Source of the DNA: Streptomyces sp. R44
GTDB lineage: Bacteria > Actinomycetota > Actinomycetes > Streptomycetales > Streptomycetaceae
Length of the DNA: 64,000 nucleotides
Direction: 5' to 3'
NCBI RefSeq assembly: GCF_041053105.1
Contig: NZ_CP163444.1
Coordinates: 7,472,501-7,536,500, forward strand
The translations under genes were made by a program, and so were the position numbers. Of this stretch, positions 52,732-61,312 are shown one piece after another (position 1 is the stretch's first letter; each line of letters opens with the position of its first letter). The notes under the pieces were generated by a model. That model made no database searches, had not been told where the DNA came from, and saw nothing but the letters and a program-made list of their open reading frames with translations.

Positions 52732-53145
52732 GGTTCTCCCTTCTCGGCGTCGTCAGAACGGTAAGGGCGGTCGCGAGGGCCGTCGCGCCGGGCGGTGCGA
52801 ACGGGTGGGGGCCGCCGCCGGACGGGTGTCCGGGCCCCGGGCACGGAGGCATGCGGCGGCGCGCCCCGGCGGAGCTGTGGCGAGCCGGCGCGGAAGCGTC
52901 GCGCAAGGCAGGTGGGTGACAGCCCGGCTGACCCATCCGAGTAATCGTCAGATAAGCACCCCGGAAGGCCCTGACCTGCGATTCCGTCGCCTCAGGGGGA
53001 CTCCTCCTCGGCGTGTCGCCTCACCGGGGTGGCCCAGTGCCGACATGCACGGCTCGCACCGGCTTGTGATGGTTCGTCATGGAAGGCGTACTCGTCGAAA
53101 CTTCCGGAGCACCGCTTTGGGGCGTCTTCCACTGGAGGTTCAACC
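52732..53145. other. 414-bp intergenic region between divergent sortase and surface-protein genes
   Basis: No gene is supported. It must hold promoters for both flanking genes. The only clear signal is GGAGG at 53134-53138, the ribosome-binding site of the next gene. Confidence 0.5.
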
Positions 53146-53673
53146 ATGCGTGCTGCACGCACTCTGGCGGTGACGGCGACCGCGTTCGCGGCGCTCGGAC
53201 TCGCGGCCCCCCTCGCCACCGCCACCAACGGGCCCAGCAGCGTGACCGTCAGCCCCTTCCAGGCCGAGCGGGGCGGAGACAACTCCAACGGCGTCACGGT
53301 GTCCCCCTTCGCGGTCCACCAGGGCGCGCTCCTCACGATCACCGTCCGGGGCTGCGCGGGCGGCACGGTCACGTCCAACGCCTTCGCGACGGCCACGCTC
53401 CCCGCCGCCGTGAACGGGGTCTCCACCGTCACCGTCCGCATCTTCAACAACGCGACGCCGGGCCAGTACAACCTGGCCGTCCAGTGCAACGGCCGTACGC
53501 TCACCCAGTCGTTCCGGGTCCTCGCCGGCCAGGGCGCGCAGGGTGGCCTCGGCGGCTCGATGGCCCCCAGCTCCACCGAGATGGCGGTGGGCGGTTCGCT
53601 CGTCGCCGCGGCCGCGCTCGGCGGTGGTCTCTTCATCGTCCGCCGTCGGCGTGTGACCGGCGCAGGAGTCTGA
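53146..53673 (+). CDS. Secreted cell-surface protein with C-terminal anchor
   Basis: 175 residues; ATG with GGAGG 7 nt upstream. A signal peptide (ALGLAAPLATA) precedes a short Ig-like beta domain with two Cys (RGCAGG, VQCNGR) that could form a disulfide. The C-terminus has GGLGGSMAPSSTE, a membrane segment (MAVGGSLVAAAALGGGLFIV) and RRRR, the three-part layout of a sortase sorting signal but without LPxTG. It is a paralogue of the convergent protein at 53788 and lies next to the sortase gene. Confidence 0.75.
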   Translation: MRAARTLAVTATAFAALGLAAPLATATNGPSSVTVSPFQAERGGDNSNGVTVSPFAVHQGALLTITVRGCAGGTVTSNAFATATLPAAVNGVSTVTVRIFNNATPGQYNLAVQCNGRTLTQSFRVLAGQGAQGGLGGSMAPSSTEMAVGGSLVAAAALGGGLFIVRRRRVTGAGV

Positions 53674-53702
53674 CCGGCCGAACCTCCCGGTCGGCCCGCT
53701 GT

Positions 53703-53746
53703 GCCCGTCGCCCCCGAGTCCCTGCCGGGACCCGGGGGCGACGGGC
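53703..53746. terminator. Bidirectional terminator between the two surface-protein genes
   Basis: A 14-bp perfect stem (53703-53716 with 53733-53746) with a 16-nt loop that can pair further internally. It lies between two convergent stop codons. Confidence 0.8.
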
Positions 53747-53787
53747 GTCCTGAGACGCCGTGCACCGCTCCGGGCCAGGACGTCCGC

Positions 53788-54345
53788 TCAGTGACGCCGG
53801 CCGGCGCCGGAGCGGCGACGGACCGCGTAGACGCCGGCGCCGGCCGCCGCGAGCACCACCAGGGCGCCGCCGACGGCGATCTCGGTGCCGGTGGGGGCCA
53901 TCGAGCCGCCGAGACCGCCCCGCACCCCGCGCGGGGGAGTGAGGATCGTGGCGCTGATGGTGGGGGTGGCGGTGGGGGAGCCGCTGATCGTGAGGGCGAC
54001 GGTGTCCTGCACGCCGCCCGTGCAGTTGAAGAGCACCGTGTACACGGCGCCGCGCTTGGCGTCCGCGTCCACGGTGGCGGACGCCGTCGCACCGGGCGGG
54101 ATGGTGACGGTGTCGAAGATGCCGGCCGAGGCCGTCGCCGTACTGGCGCAGCCGGGGGCGCTCAGCGTCAGCCGCCCGCCCGGGGCGACGACCGCGGGCG
54201 ACACGACGAAATCGCCCGGTGCCTTGGCCCTGTGTGCCCGCGGGGGGTTGGCGGGAGCACCGTCCGCCGCGAGGGCGACGGGGGCGGCCAGGGCGATGGC
54301 GGCCGCCCCCAGCAGGGCAGTGGATGCGGCACGTATCGCGCGCAT
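53788..54345 (-). CDS. Secreted cell-surface protein with C-terminal anchor (paralogue)
   Basis: 185 residues from ATG at 54345 (GGAGG 7 nt upstream); an upstream in-frame ATG at 54405 lacks a site and would hide the signal peptide. A signal peptide (LAAPVALAA) precedes a beta domain with two Cys (APGCAST, LFNCTGG). The C-terminus reads GGLGGSMAPTGTEIAVGG, then a membrane segment and RRR. The motif is shared with the protein at 53146 almost residue for residue, including a MAPTG stretch resembling a shifted LPxTG. Convergent with that gene and near the class F sortase. Confidence 0.75.
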   Translation of the reverse strand: MRAIRAASTALLGAAAIALAAPVALAADGAPANPPRAHRAKAPGDFVVSPAVVAPGGRLTLSAPGCASTATASAGIFDTVTIPPGATASATVDADAKRGAVYTVLFNCTGGVQDTVALTISGSPTATPTISATILTPPRGVRGGLGGSMAPTGTEIAVGGALVVLAAAGAGVYAVRRRSGAGRRH

Positions 54346-54506
54346 GGTGAATCCTCCGGGTCCCGAGGGGCAGCCGCGGGAGGGGGTTCCCGCGAAGCCA
54401 CGCACCTCGATGCCCGAAACGCTAGGAGCGCACTACCACAGCCGCGATCCCAGAGGTGCGAATGGGGCACCGAAGTCCCCCGGGTGGCCCACTCGCATGG
54501 GCTCGC

Positions 54507-55271
54507 TCACCGCGTGAGCTGCGGGAACAGATCGGTGAACGGCGCGGCGGTCGCCGAGATGCCCCGGCCGAACGGCGCGTCGAAGTCCCAGATGAGGAAC
54601 AGCAGGAAGGCGATCAGGACGCTGAACAGCCCGGCGAGCAGCAGTTCCCGGCCGCTCCTGCGGATCTGCAGCGTGAAGATGAGGCCCACCGTCACCAGGG
54701 CCCCGATGATCAGACCGAACCAGACCACGCCCGGCATCGTCTCGCCCGCGCTCTGCCCGCGTGCGCCCCGGGCGTCGTCGGCCAGGGCCACCTGGTCCAC
54801 CAGGGGCTGGTACGCCTGCCCCTCGAAGTCGTTGGCGGGCTGGTAGTCGGTGACGCTGCGCCGCACCTTCTCCAGGAGCGCGGTGCCCTCGTCGCTGAGC
54901 TCGCCCTTCTCGGCCATGTACGTCCACTCGTCGTGCACCACGTACGAGACGTACGCGTCGACGTCGGCGCGGATCCTGGCGCGGACGTCCTGCGGGTACA
55001 CCTCGGCGCGCGCCGAGATCTCGTGCATCGCCTGGGCCTCCTGCCGCACGGTCTCCTGGGCGGCCCCGCGGGCCTCCCAGACGCCGGCGATGGCCAGACC
55101 GAGGACGATCGCGTAGATCACGCCGATCATCATCGTCATGTACTCGATGACGTCGGGGGTCTCGCTGGGGTCGTCGTCCTCGGGGATGCGGCGGTTGTTC
55201 ATGACGACGATGGTGAGCACGACGGCACAGGCGGCGGCCATCGCGAGGGAGAGAACAAGCCATTCGGACAT
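54507..55271 (-). CDS. DUF4239-family membrane protein (bestrophin-like)
   Basis: 254 residues; ATG with GGAGG 5 nt upstream. There are four likely membrane helices: LSLAMAAACAVVLTIVVM, MMIGVIYAIVLGLAIAGV, WFGLIIGALVTVGLIFTL and LLAGLFSVLIAFLLFLI, the last two after a long extracytoplasmic or cytoplasmic helical loop. This layout fits DUF4239 proteins, which are related to bestrophin-type channels. Role unknown. It precedes the frameshifted secreted protein gene on its upstream side. Confidence 0.75.
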   Translation of the reverse strand: MSEWLVLSLAMAAACAVVLTIVVMNNRRIPEDDDPSETPDVIEYMTMMIGVIYAIVLGLAIAGVWEARGAAQETVRQEAQAMHEISARAEVYPQDVRARIRADVDAYVSYVVHDEWTYMAEKGELSDEGTALLEKVRRSVTDYQPANDFEGQAYQPLVDQVALADDARGARGQSAGETMPGVVWFGLIIGALVTVGLIFTLQIRRSGRELLLAGLFSVLIAFLLFLIWDFDAPFGRGISATAAPFTDLFPQLTR

Positions 55272-55321
55272 GGATTCCTCCGGCGGGATTCAGAGGGTCG
55301 GTGGATGAGGGGGACGGCGCG

Positions 55322-56093
55322 TCACTTGGAGCGCGGGCGCAGGATCGCCGTCGCGAGCACGGCGGGGGCGGTGATCATCAGCGTCGCCGTGACGACGGAG
55401 GTGCCCCCCTGCTTCTTGGTGTGCGTCGCCGGGCGGTAGGTGGGCAGCGCCACGGGGGTCGAGGGTCGCGGCCGCACGGTGGGGGTCGGGGACGGCGCCG
55501 GCGGTGCGGCGGCGGGCTCCGGAGGCCTGGTGGTCGGAGGCGCGGGGGACGGCGGCTCCGGGCGGGGTGCGGGCCGGGTGGCCGGCGGCTTCGGCGCGGG
55601 CCGGGGGCGGGGACCGGCTCGGGCTCGGGCGGCGGGGGGCACCGGCTTCGGGGTCGGCTTGGGGGACGGGGAGGGCCTGGGGGGCTCGGGCGTCGGCGTC
55701 GGGGGGGGGCGTGGGCGTCGGTGTGGGCGACGGGCACGGCGGGGGCGGCTCGGGGTCGCAGGGGTTCGGGTGGTGGTGGTGCTCGTGGCCCTTGCCCTTG
55801 CCCTTGCCGTGGTGCTCGTGGCCCTTGCCCTTGCCGTGGCCTTTCCCGCCCCCCTTCCCGCCGCCCTCGCCGTCCCGTCGGTCGTTGCCGTTCCCGTCGT
55901 CGTCGCCGTCGTCGTGGTGGCCGTCGCCGGCGACCGCGACCGCGATCTGTGAACCGCCCGAGTCGGTCGAGGCGTAGGCGCAGGCGTCGGCGGCGGCGGG
56001 CGCCGGTGCGGCGAGCAGCCACACGAGCCCGAGGGCCGCCAGCGGCCGCGCGAGGAGTGATCCGTACAGAGACACGCCGTCGAGCTTGATCAC
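55322..56093 (-). pseudogene. Secreted His/Gly/Lys- and Pro-rich surface protein, frameshifted in a G9 tract
   Basis: GTG at 56093 opens a signal peptide (LALGLVWLLAAPAPAAA), then a short domain (CAYASTDSGGSQIAV), a Gly/Lys/His/Asp-rich stretch (GKGHGKGKGHEHH) and proline-rich repeats. At nine consecutive G on the + strand (55701-55709) the frame shifts by one base. With one base fewer, translation would continue through PTPEPPRP repeats to a C-terminal THTKKQGGTSVVTATLMITAPAVLAT and a stop at 55322, giving a wall-spanning membrane-anchored protein of about 256 residues. The run could be phase-variable, a recent mutation or a sequencing error. The His-rich part may bind metal. Confidence 0.55.
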
Positions 56094-56618
56094 AGCAGCG
56101 GCGCGCCGGGGCGGAATCGGGCGGGATTCGCCAGATGGAGGGGATCTCCGGATGTGTGGGCTTGACGTTTCGCCAGGTGTCGGTGACGGATTCGGCGCAA
56201 TGCCCGTTATTGCCGGGCAGGATGATTCCGGACGGGTGGCCGACACGGTCCGTTCAGGCCTCCCGGGCAAGAACTGTCCGGTTGTCGCCCTGTCGGACGG
56301 GACGGCCAACAGGGCATCCTGCACCGGCGACCGGGCCCCGAGGGCGGCAACAGCCGAGCTACGGACGGGGTCTGGCGCTCCACCGGGCGCGACCGGCACC
56401 GTCCCGGGAACCGACGCACGATCATATGCACGTGAATTTGCACAGCCTGAAGGCGTGAACTCTGCGTTCCAAGAGCACGTGCCAATGGCGTGTGACCAAG
56501 AACGGACCGCGAATTTCCGTTTCTACTCGCTCTCCCGGCGGGCGATCAGTAGCCTCACCTCGAACACCGGCCGCGAACACCTGGCCGCATCCCCCATGGC
56601 GACTTGTTGGAGACATTG
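56094..56618. other. 525-bp intergenic region, relatively A/T-rich near its right end
   Basis: A + strand ORF spans it (56086-56619) but its base composition by codon position is not gene-like and it overlaps the next gene start, so it is not called. The stretch near 56420-56530 is A/T-richer and probably holds the promoter of the Methyltransf_19 gene. Confidence 0.5.
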
Positions 56619-57431
56619 ATGGAGCGTCCCGCCTGGGCTCCGCCCGGTATCGACATCTCGGTACCGAGTGTGTCCCGTATGTACGACTTCTATCTGGGCG
56701 GCTCGCACAATTTCGAAGTGGACCGGGAAGCGGCGCGCAAGGCCATGGAGTTCATGCCTGGTCTGCCCAAGGTCATGCAGGCGAACCGTGCCTTCATGCG
56801 GCGCGCCGTCCGCCACGCCGTTGACAACGACGTCACCCAGTTCCTCGACATCGGCTCCGGCATACCCACCTTCGGCAATGTGCACGAGGTCGCCAGGAAC
56901 GCGGACCCCGCCGCCCGGGTCGTCTACGTCGACCACGACCCGGTCGCCGTGGCCCACAGCCGCGCCGTCCTCGAAGGCGACGAGAACGCCGCGGTCGTCG
57001 CCGCCGACCTGCGCAAGCCCGCGGAGATCCTCCACAGCCCCGAGGTCACCCGACTCCTCGACCTGGACCGGCCGGTGGCCCTGCTCCTCGTCGCCGTCCT
57101 CCACTTCCTGGAGGACGAGGACCGCCCGTACGAGGCCGTCGCCGAGCTGATCGACGCCCTCGCCCCCGGCAGCCTCGTCATCCTCACCCACGCCTCGTTC
57201 GAGGGCATCCCGCTCTCCGAGGAACAGGCCGGCGGCACCGTCGGGGTCTACCGCAACATCCGCAACCCGCTGGTGATGCGGACGAGCGGCGAGATCGCCC
57301 GCTTCTTCGAGGGCACCGAACTGGTCGAGCCCGGACTCGTCCCGATGCCGCTGTGGCGGCCGGACAGTCCGGCCGAGGAGGAGGATCCGTACGCCTTCTC
57401 CGGGTTCGCAGGGGTGGGGCGCAAGGCGTGA
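56619..57431 (+). CDS. S-adenosylmethionine-dependent methyltransferase, DUF574/Methyltransf_19 family
   Basis: 270 residues from ATG at 56619 with GGAG 6 nt upstream. The family pattern is clear: SRMYDFYLGGSHNFEVDREAARK at the start, QFLDIGSGIPTFGNVHEVA for SAM binding, VVYVDHDPVAVAHSRAVL and FLEDEDRPYEAV. Streptomyces has many copies of unknown substrate. The stop overlaps the GTG start of the GGDEF-EAL gene by 4 bp, so the two are translationally coupled, and methylation and c-di-GMP metabolism are probably linked here. Confidence 0.85.
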   Translation: MERPAWAPPGIDISVPSVSRMYDFYLGGSHNFEVDREAARKAMEFMPGLPKVMQANRAFMRRAVRHAVDNDVTQFLDIGSGIPTFGNVHEVARNADPAARVVYVDHDPVAVAHSRAVLEGDENAAVVAADLRKPAEILHSPEVTRLLDLDRPVALLLVAVLHFLEDEDRPYEAVAELIDALAPGSLVILTHASFEGIPLSEEQAGGTVGVYRNIRNPLVMRTSGEIARFFEGTELVEPGLVPMPLWRPDSPAEEEDPYAFSGFAGVGRKA

Positions 57432-59593
57432 AGGTCCCGTCGCAGCCGTCCGGCGCCGTCGCCGAAGCCGACGGCCCGGAGGACAGACTCAGGCGGTTCG
57501 TCACCATCTGGAGCCGCGCGATCTTCCCGGTGACCGCCACCTCGCTGACGCGCGCCGAGTTCGAGGGGCATCTGCTGCCGCTGGCCCGCACCCTGTGCGA
57601 CGCCCTGCACGCCCGCCCCTTCGACACGGCACCGGCCCAGCGCACCGGCGCGGCCCTCGTCGCCGCCCACTGCACCGACCCGGACGCGCTCGGCCGCAGC
57701 CTCGGCGTCGTCGACTCGTACCTGGTGCTCTACTGCGGTACGGAGTCGGACCTCCCTGCCGAGGAACTGCGGGCCCGCTGCGCCCGGCTCCAGCACGCCA
57801 TGGCCACCGGCTACGCGGGGGCCCTGCGCGAGCGGACCCTCACCGAGCAGGAGGCCATCGCCCGCTCCGCGCTCGTCGCCCGCAGCGCCGCCGAGATCGC
57901 CCTGCACGCCACCGAGAGCCGCTTCCGCGCCGTCTTCGACGGGGCCGCGATCGGCATCGGCATCGCCGACCTCGACGGCAACGTCCTGGAGGTCAACGAG
58001 ACCCTCACCCGCATGTTCGGCGGGATGGAGGGCCAGGTGCGCAGCCGGAACGTCTCCGAGTGGGTGCACCCGGAGGACGGGCCGCACGTCTGGAAGCTGT
58101 ACGAGGAGCTGGTCCGCGGCGAGCGCGAGCACTACCGCGTCGAGAAGCCGTACTACCGCGGTGACGGAACGGTTCTGTGGACCAACCTCACCGTCTCGCT
58201 CCTCCGGGACGCCGAAGGCCGCCCCCAGTACCAGCTGGCCCTCATGGAGGACACCACCGAACGGCGCCTGCTCCATCTGCGCCTGCGGTACGAGGCCACC
58301 CACGACGCGCTCACCGGACTCCCCAACCGGACCCTGTTCTTCGAACGCCTGGAGAAGGCCCTCGCCCCCGGCGACAACGCCCGCTTCGGCCTCTGCTACC
58401 TCGACCTCGACGGCTTCAAGGTCATCAACGACAGCCTCGGCCACTCCACCGGCGACCGGCTGCTCGTCGAGGTCGCCGACCGGCTGCAGAGCTGCGTCAC
58501 CGGGGCCGGCGAGATGGTGGCCCGGCTCGGCGGCGACGAGTTCGTCGCCCTCACCACCGGCGCCGGCGGCCAACGGGACGTCACCGAACTCGCCGACCGC
58601 ATCCTCGCCGCCCTAGCCACGCCCCTGCGCATCGACGGCCGCGAGCTCACCGTGCGCGGCAGCCTCGGCGTCGTCGAGGGCCCGGCGGGGGAGCGCACCC
58701 CGGCCGAGGTGCTCCGCAGCGCCGACATCACCATGTACCGGGCCAAGTCGGCGGGCGGCAACCGCTTCGAACTCGCCGACCCCGAGGCCGACGCCCGCGC
58801 CATCACCCGGCACGGGCTCACCACGGCCCTCCCGACGGCCCTGGAGCGCGGCGAGTTCTTCATCGAGTACCAGCCCCTCGTCCACCTCGACGACGGCAGC
58901 GTGCACGGCGCGGAGGCCCTCGTCCGGTGGTGCCACCCGCAGCACGGGGTGCTCGGCCCGGACCGCTTCATCCCGCTCGCCGAGGACACCGGGCTCATCG
59001 TGCCGCTCGGCCGCTGGGTGCTCCAGGAGGCCGTGCGCCAGGCCCGCTTCTGGCAGACCCGGCACTCCGACGGCGGGCCGCTGCGGATCAACGTCAACCT
59101 CTCGCCGACGCAGCTCCACCACCCGCGCCTGGTCGCCGACACGGTCGACGTCCTGGAGCGCTCCGGCCTCGAACCGGGCGCGCTCTGCCTGGAGGTCACC
59201 GAGTCGGCGCTGATCGGCGCCGACGAGGACCTCCTGAAGCCGCTGCGGCAGCTCGCCGAGATGGGCGTGGACATCGCGCTCGACGACTTCGGCACGGGCT
59301 ACTCGAACCTGGCCAATCTCCGGCGGCTGCCGGTGAGCGTCCTGAAGCTCGACCGGTCCTTCACCCGGGGCATGCAGCAGCACCCGGTGGACCCGGTCGA
59401 CCTCAAGATCGTCGAGGGGATCGTCTCACTGGCACACAGCCTGGAACTGGCGGTCACGGTCGAGGGCGTGGAGACCGGCGCCCAGGCCCGCCAGCTCCGC
59501 GACCTGGGCTGCGACACGGCCCAGGGCTGGTACTACGCCCGCCCGGGCGCCCCGGACCGCATCCACTCGCTCCTGCTGGCGGACGCGGTCTAG
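57428..59593 (+). CDS. PAS-GGDEF-EAL cyclic-di-GMP turnover protein
   Basis: 721 residues; GTG overlaps the previous stop by 4 bp. The N-terminal part (about 1-160) is helical and unassigned, followed by PAS (about 165-285), GGDEF (about 295-455) and EAL (about 465-715). RLGGDEF and DLDGFKVINDSLGH are intact. The inhibitory RxxD site is degenerate (GAGE at that place). The EAL domain keeps AEALVRW, NVNLSPTQL and DDFGTGYSNL, so both cyclase and phosphodiesterase activity are plausible. c-di-GMP controls the BldD developmental switch in Streptomyces. It resembles CdgA-type proteins, but the symbol is not certain. Confidence 0.9.
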   Translation: MKVPSQPSGAVAEADGPEDRLRRFVTIWSRAIFPVTATSLTRAEFEGHLLPLARTLCDALHARPFDTAPAQRTGAALVAAHCTDPDALGRSLGVVDSYLVLYCGTESDLPAEELRARCARLQHAMATGYAGALRERTLTEQEAIARSALVARSAAEIALHATESRFRAVFDGAAIGIGIADLDGNVLEVNETLTRMFGGMEGQVRSRNVSEWVHPEDGPHVWKLYEELVRGEREHYRVEKPYYRGDGTVLWTNLTVSLLRDAEGRPQYQLALMEDTTERRLLHLRLRYEATHDALTGLPNRTLFFERLEKALAPGDNARFGLCYLDLDGFKVINDSLGHSTGDRLLVEVADRLQSCVTGAGEMVARLGGDEFVALTTGAGGQRDVTELADRILAALATPLRIDGRELTVRGSLGVVEGPAGERTPAEVLRSADITMYRAKSAGGNRFELADPEADARAITRHGLTTALPTALERGEFFIEYQPLVHLDDGSVHGAEALVRWCHPQHGVLGPDRFIPLAEDTGLIVPLGRWVLQEAVRQARFWQTRHSDGGPLRINVNLSPTQLHHPRLVADTVDVLERSGLEPGALCLEVTESALIGADEDLLKPLRQLAEMGVDIALDDFGTGYSNLANLRRLPVSVLKLDRSFTRGMQQHPVDPVDLKIVEGIVSLAHSLELAVTVEGVETGAQARQLRDLGCDTAQGWYYARPGAPDRIHSLLLADAV

Positions 59594-59599
59594 CCCGAC

Positions 59600-59639
59600 C
59601 CCCCGTGTGGGCCAGCGGAACGCCTGCCCACAACGGGGG
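59600..59639. terminator. Bidirectional terminator between GGDEF-EAL and lipoprotein genes
   Basis: A 13-bp stem (59600-59612 with 59626-59639) with one bulged base and a 13-nt loop. It lies between convergent stop codons. Confidence 0.75.
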
Positions 59640-59646
59640 CCTCGCG

Positions 59647-60087
59647 TCAGAGCGTCGCGAGCGTGAGCACCACCGTGTCGGCGGTCGTGGCGACCGAGAC
59701 GGACGTCTTGTCCGAGGTGGCGGTGAAGATGCCGGCGACGTCCACGACCGTGTACTGGGCGCCCTCCAGGGCCTTGCGGTACTCGGCGACGACGGCCTTC
59801 GGGTCCTGGGCGGTGAAGGTCAGGACGTAGGCGCCCTGGCTGCCGGTGACCGAGGTCAGTTCTCCGGAGGGCAGCGGCAGGCCCGCCGGCAGGTCGTCCG
59901 GCTTCTTCACGCCGCCGGTGGCGGGCGCGTCGGTGGTGGGGGAGGCGCCGCCGTCGGTCGGAGCCTGAGTGGGGGCGGTGGCGGTGGCGCCGCCCTTGCC
60001 GTCGGTGCCGTCGGTCCCGCACGCGGTCAGCCCGAGGACGGCGAGTGCGGCGACGGCGACGAGCGAAGTGGTGCGCTTCCAGGGCAT
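59647..60087 (-). CDS. Hypothetical lipoprotein
   Basis: 146 residues; ATG with GGGA 9 nt upstream. Lipobox LTAC near residue 23 followed by a Thr/Pro/Gly/Ala-rich linker. The C-terminal domain (LPLPSGELTSVTGSQGAYVLTF, AVVAEYRKALEGAQYTVVDV) has the look of small Streptomyces lipoproteins of unknown role. Convergent with the GGDEF-EAL gene. Confidence 0.7.
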   Translation of the reverse strand: MPWKRTTSLVAVAALAVLGLTACGTDGTDGKGGATATAPTQAPTDGGASPTTDAPATGGVKKPDDLPAGLPLPSGELTSVTGSQGAYVLTFTAQDPKAVVAEYRKALEGAQYTVVDVAGIFTATSDKTSVSVATTADTVVLTLATL

Positions 60088-60328
60088 GGTGACGTCCCAT
60101 CGATGAGAGGTGTGGTCGTGCCTTCCGACCGGGAGAGTGACATAGGAAAACCCCCTTTGACTTCGGAATGATCCAGTCCGGGCTCGCCGAGGCCCTGGGG
60201 AGCTCGCCCGCCGTACTCAGCCTCGTCATGCGGGGCCGGCGGGCCCGGATCCCCCACCCCGACGCGTACCCCCGGGAGCGCCGCAGCGCCGCGCTCCCGC
60301 GCGCCTCCGCCGGTGACCGCGGAGCGCG

Positions 60329-61216
60329 TCACACGCCCCTGCGGGAGGCCATGAGCAGCCGCTGGAGTTCCCGGGCCGCCCTCGGCGGGGCCACGTCGCT
60401 GCGGTGCGCCAGCGCGATGGTGCGCCGCAGCCCCGGCCGCGAGAGGGCCGTCACCCGCAGGTCCCGGCCCGCGCGGGCCGCGACCATCGCCGGGACGACC
60501 GCGAGCCCGAGCCCCGCCCGTACAAAACCGAGCACCGCGTCCAGCTCCCCGCCCTCCACGGTGAACGTCGGCTCGAAGCCCTCCGCCCGGCAGGCCGCCA
60601 CGGTCAGTTCCCGCAGGTCGTAGCCGTGCCGGAACATCACGAGGGGCTGATCCCGCAGGTCCTTGATCCGCACCGGCCGGCGTGGGGCGGGCTCGGAGGC
60701 CGCGGAGACCACCACCAGGTCCTCCCGGAGCAGCTCGACCGTCGTCAGGGCGGGGGAGGGGGAGGGGAGCGGGAGGACGACCAGGGCCAGGTCGAGCGCC
60801 CCGCGCGCCAGCTCCCGTACGAGATCGTGCGAGCCGCCCTCCTCGATCAGGAGCTCGATCCCCGGGTGCAGGTCGTGGAAGGACCGCAGCACGTCCGGCA
60901 GGAGCCCCGTGCACAGGCTCGGCGTCGCGCCGAGCCGCACCCGGCCCCGCTTCAGCTGGGCCAGCTCCTGCACCTCCAGGCGGGCCGTCTCCGTGTCGGC
61001 GAGGATCCGCCGCGCGAGCGGCAGCAGGGCCTCGCCGGCGTCGGTGAGGGTGATGTTCCCCCGGGCGCGGCTGAACAGCTCCGCGCCCAACTCCTGCTCC
61101 AGGGCCTTGATCTGCTGCGAGAGCGACGGCTGCGAGACGTGCACGCGCTCGGCGGCCCGGGTGAAGTGCCGGGTCTCGGCCACGGCGACGAAGTAGAGGA
61201 GCTGCTGGAACTGCAT
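60329..61216 (-). CDS. LysR-family transcriptional regulator
   Basis: 295 residues. The N-terminal winged HTH is clear (LLYFVAVAETRHFTRAAERVHVSQPSLSQQIKALEQELGAELFSR); the rest is the periplasmic-binding-like effector domain (LGATPSLCTGLLPDVL). It is divergent from sdhC, and a T-N11-A box (61239-61253) lies 23 bp upstream of its start, so it probably controls itself and the sdh operon. The co-inducer is unknown. Confidence 0.9.
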   Translation of the reverse strand: MQFQQLLYFVAVAETRHFTRAAERVHVSQPSLSQQIKALEQELGAELFSRARGNITLTDAGEALLPLARRILADTETARLEVQELAQLKRGRVRLGATPSLCTGLLPDVLRSFHDLHPGIELLIEEGGSHDLVRELARGALDLALVVLPLPSPSPALTTVELLREDLVVVSAASEPAPRRPVRIKDLRDQPLVMFRHGYDLRELTVAACRAEGFEPTFTVEGGELDAVLGFVRAGLGLAVVPAMVAARAGRDLRVTALSRPGLRRTIALAHRSDVAPPRAARELQRLLMASRRGV

Positions 61217-61238
61217 GCTCCCAGCGTAGGCGATATGA

Positions 61239-61253
61239 ATAGGTACAGCCTAT
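61239..61253. promoter_or_regulatory. LysR-type T-N11-A operator
   Basis: ATAGG-N5-CCTAT gives a 15-bp interrupted palindrome with T61240 and A61252 in exact T-N11-A spacing. It lies between the LysR gene and sdhC. A TTGGAC/TAGCGT promoter (61275-61280, 61300-61305, 19-nt spacer) for sdhC follows 21 bp to the right. Confidence 0.75.
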
Positions 61254-61312
61254 GGAGATCAGCCGGAGCATGTCTTGGACCTCTCGGGCCCTTCGGCCCT
61301 AGCGTCGAGTAC

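Noticed and set aside
56086..56619. 177-codon + strand ORF upstream of the Methyltransf_19 gene
   Set aside because: Weak codon-position bias, no ribosome-binding site and no recognisable sequence.
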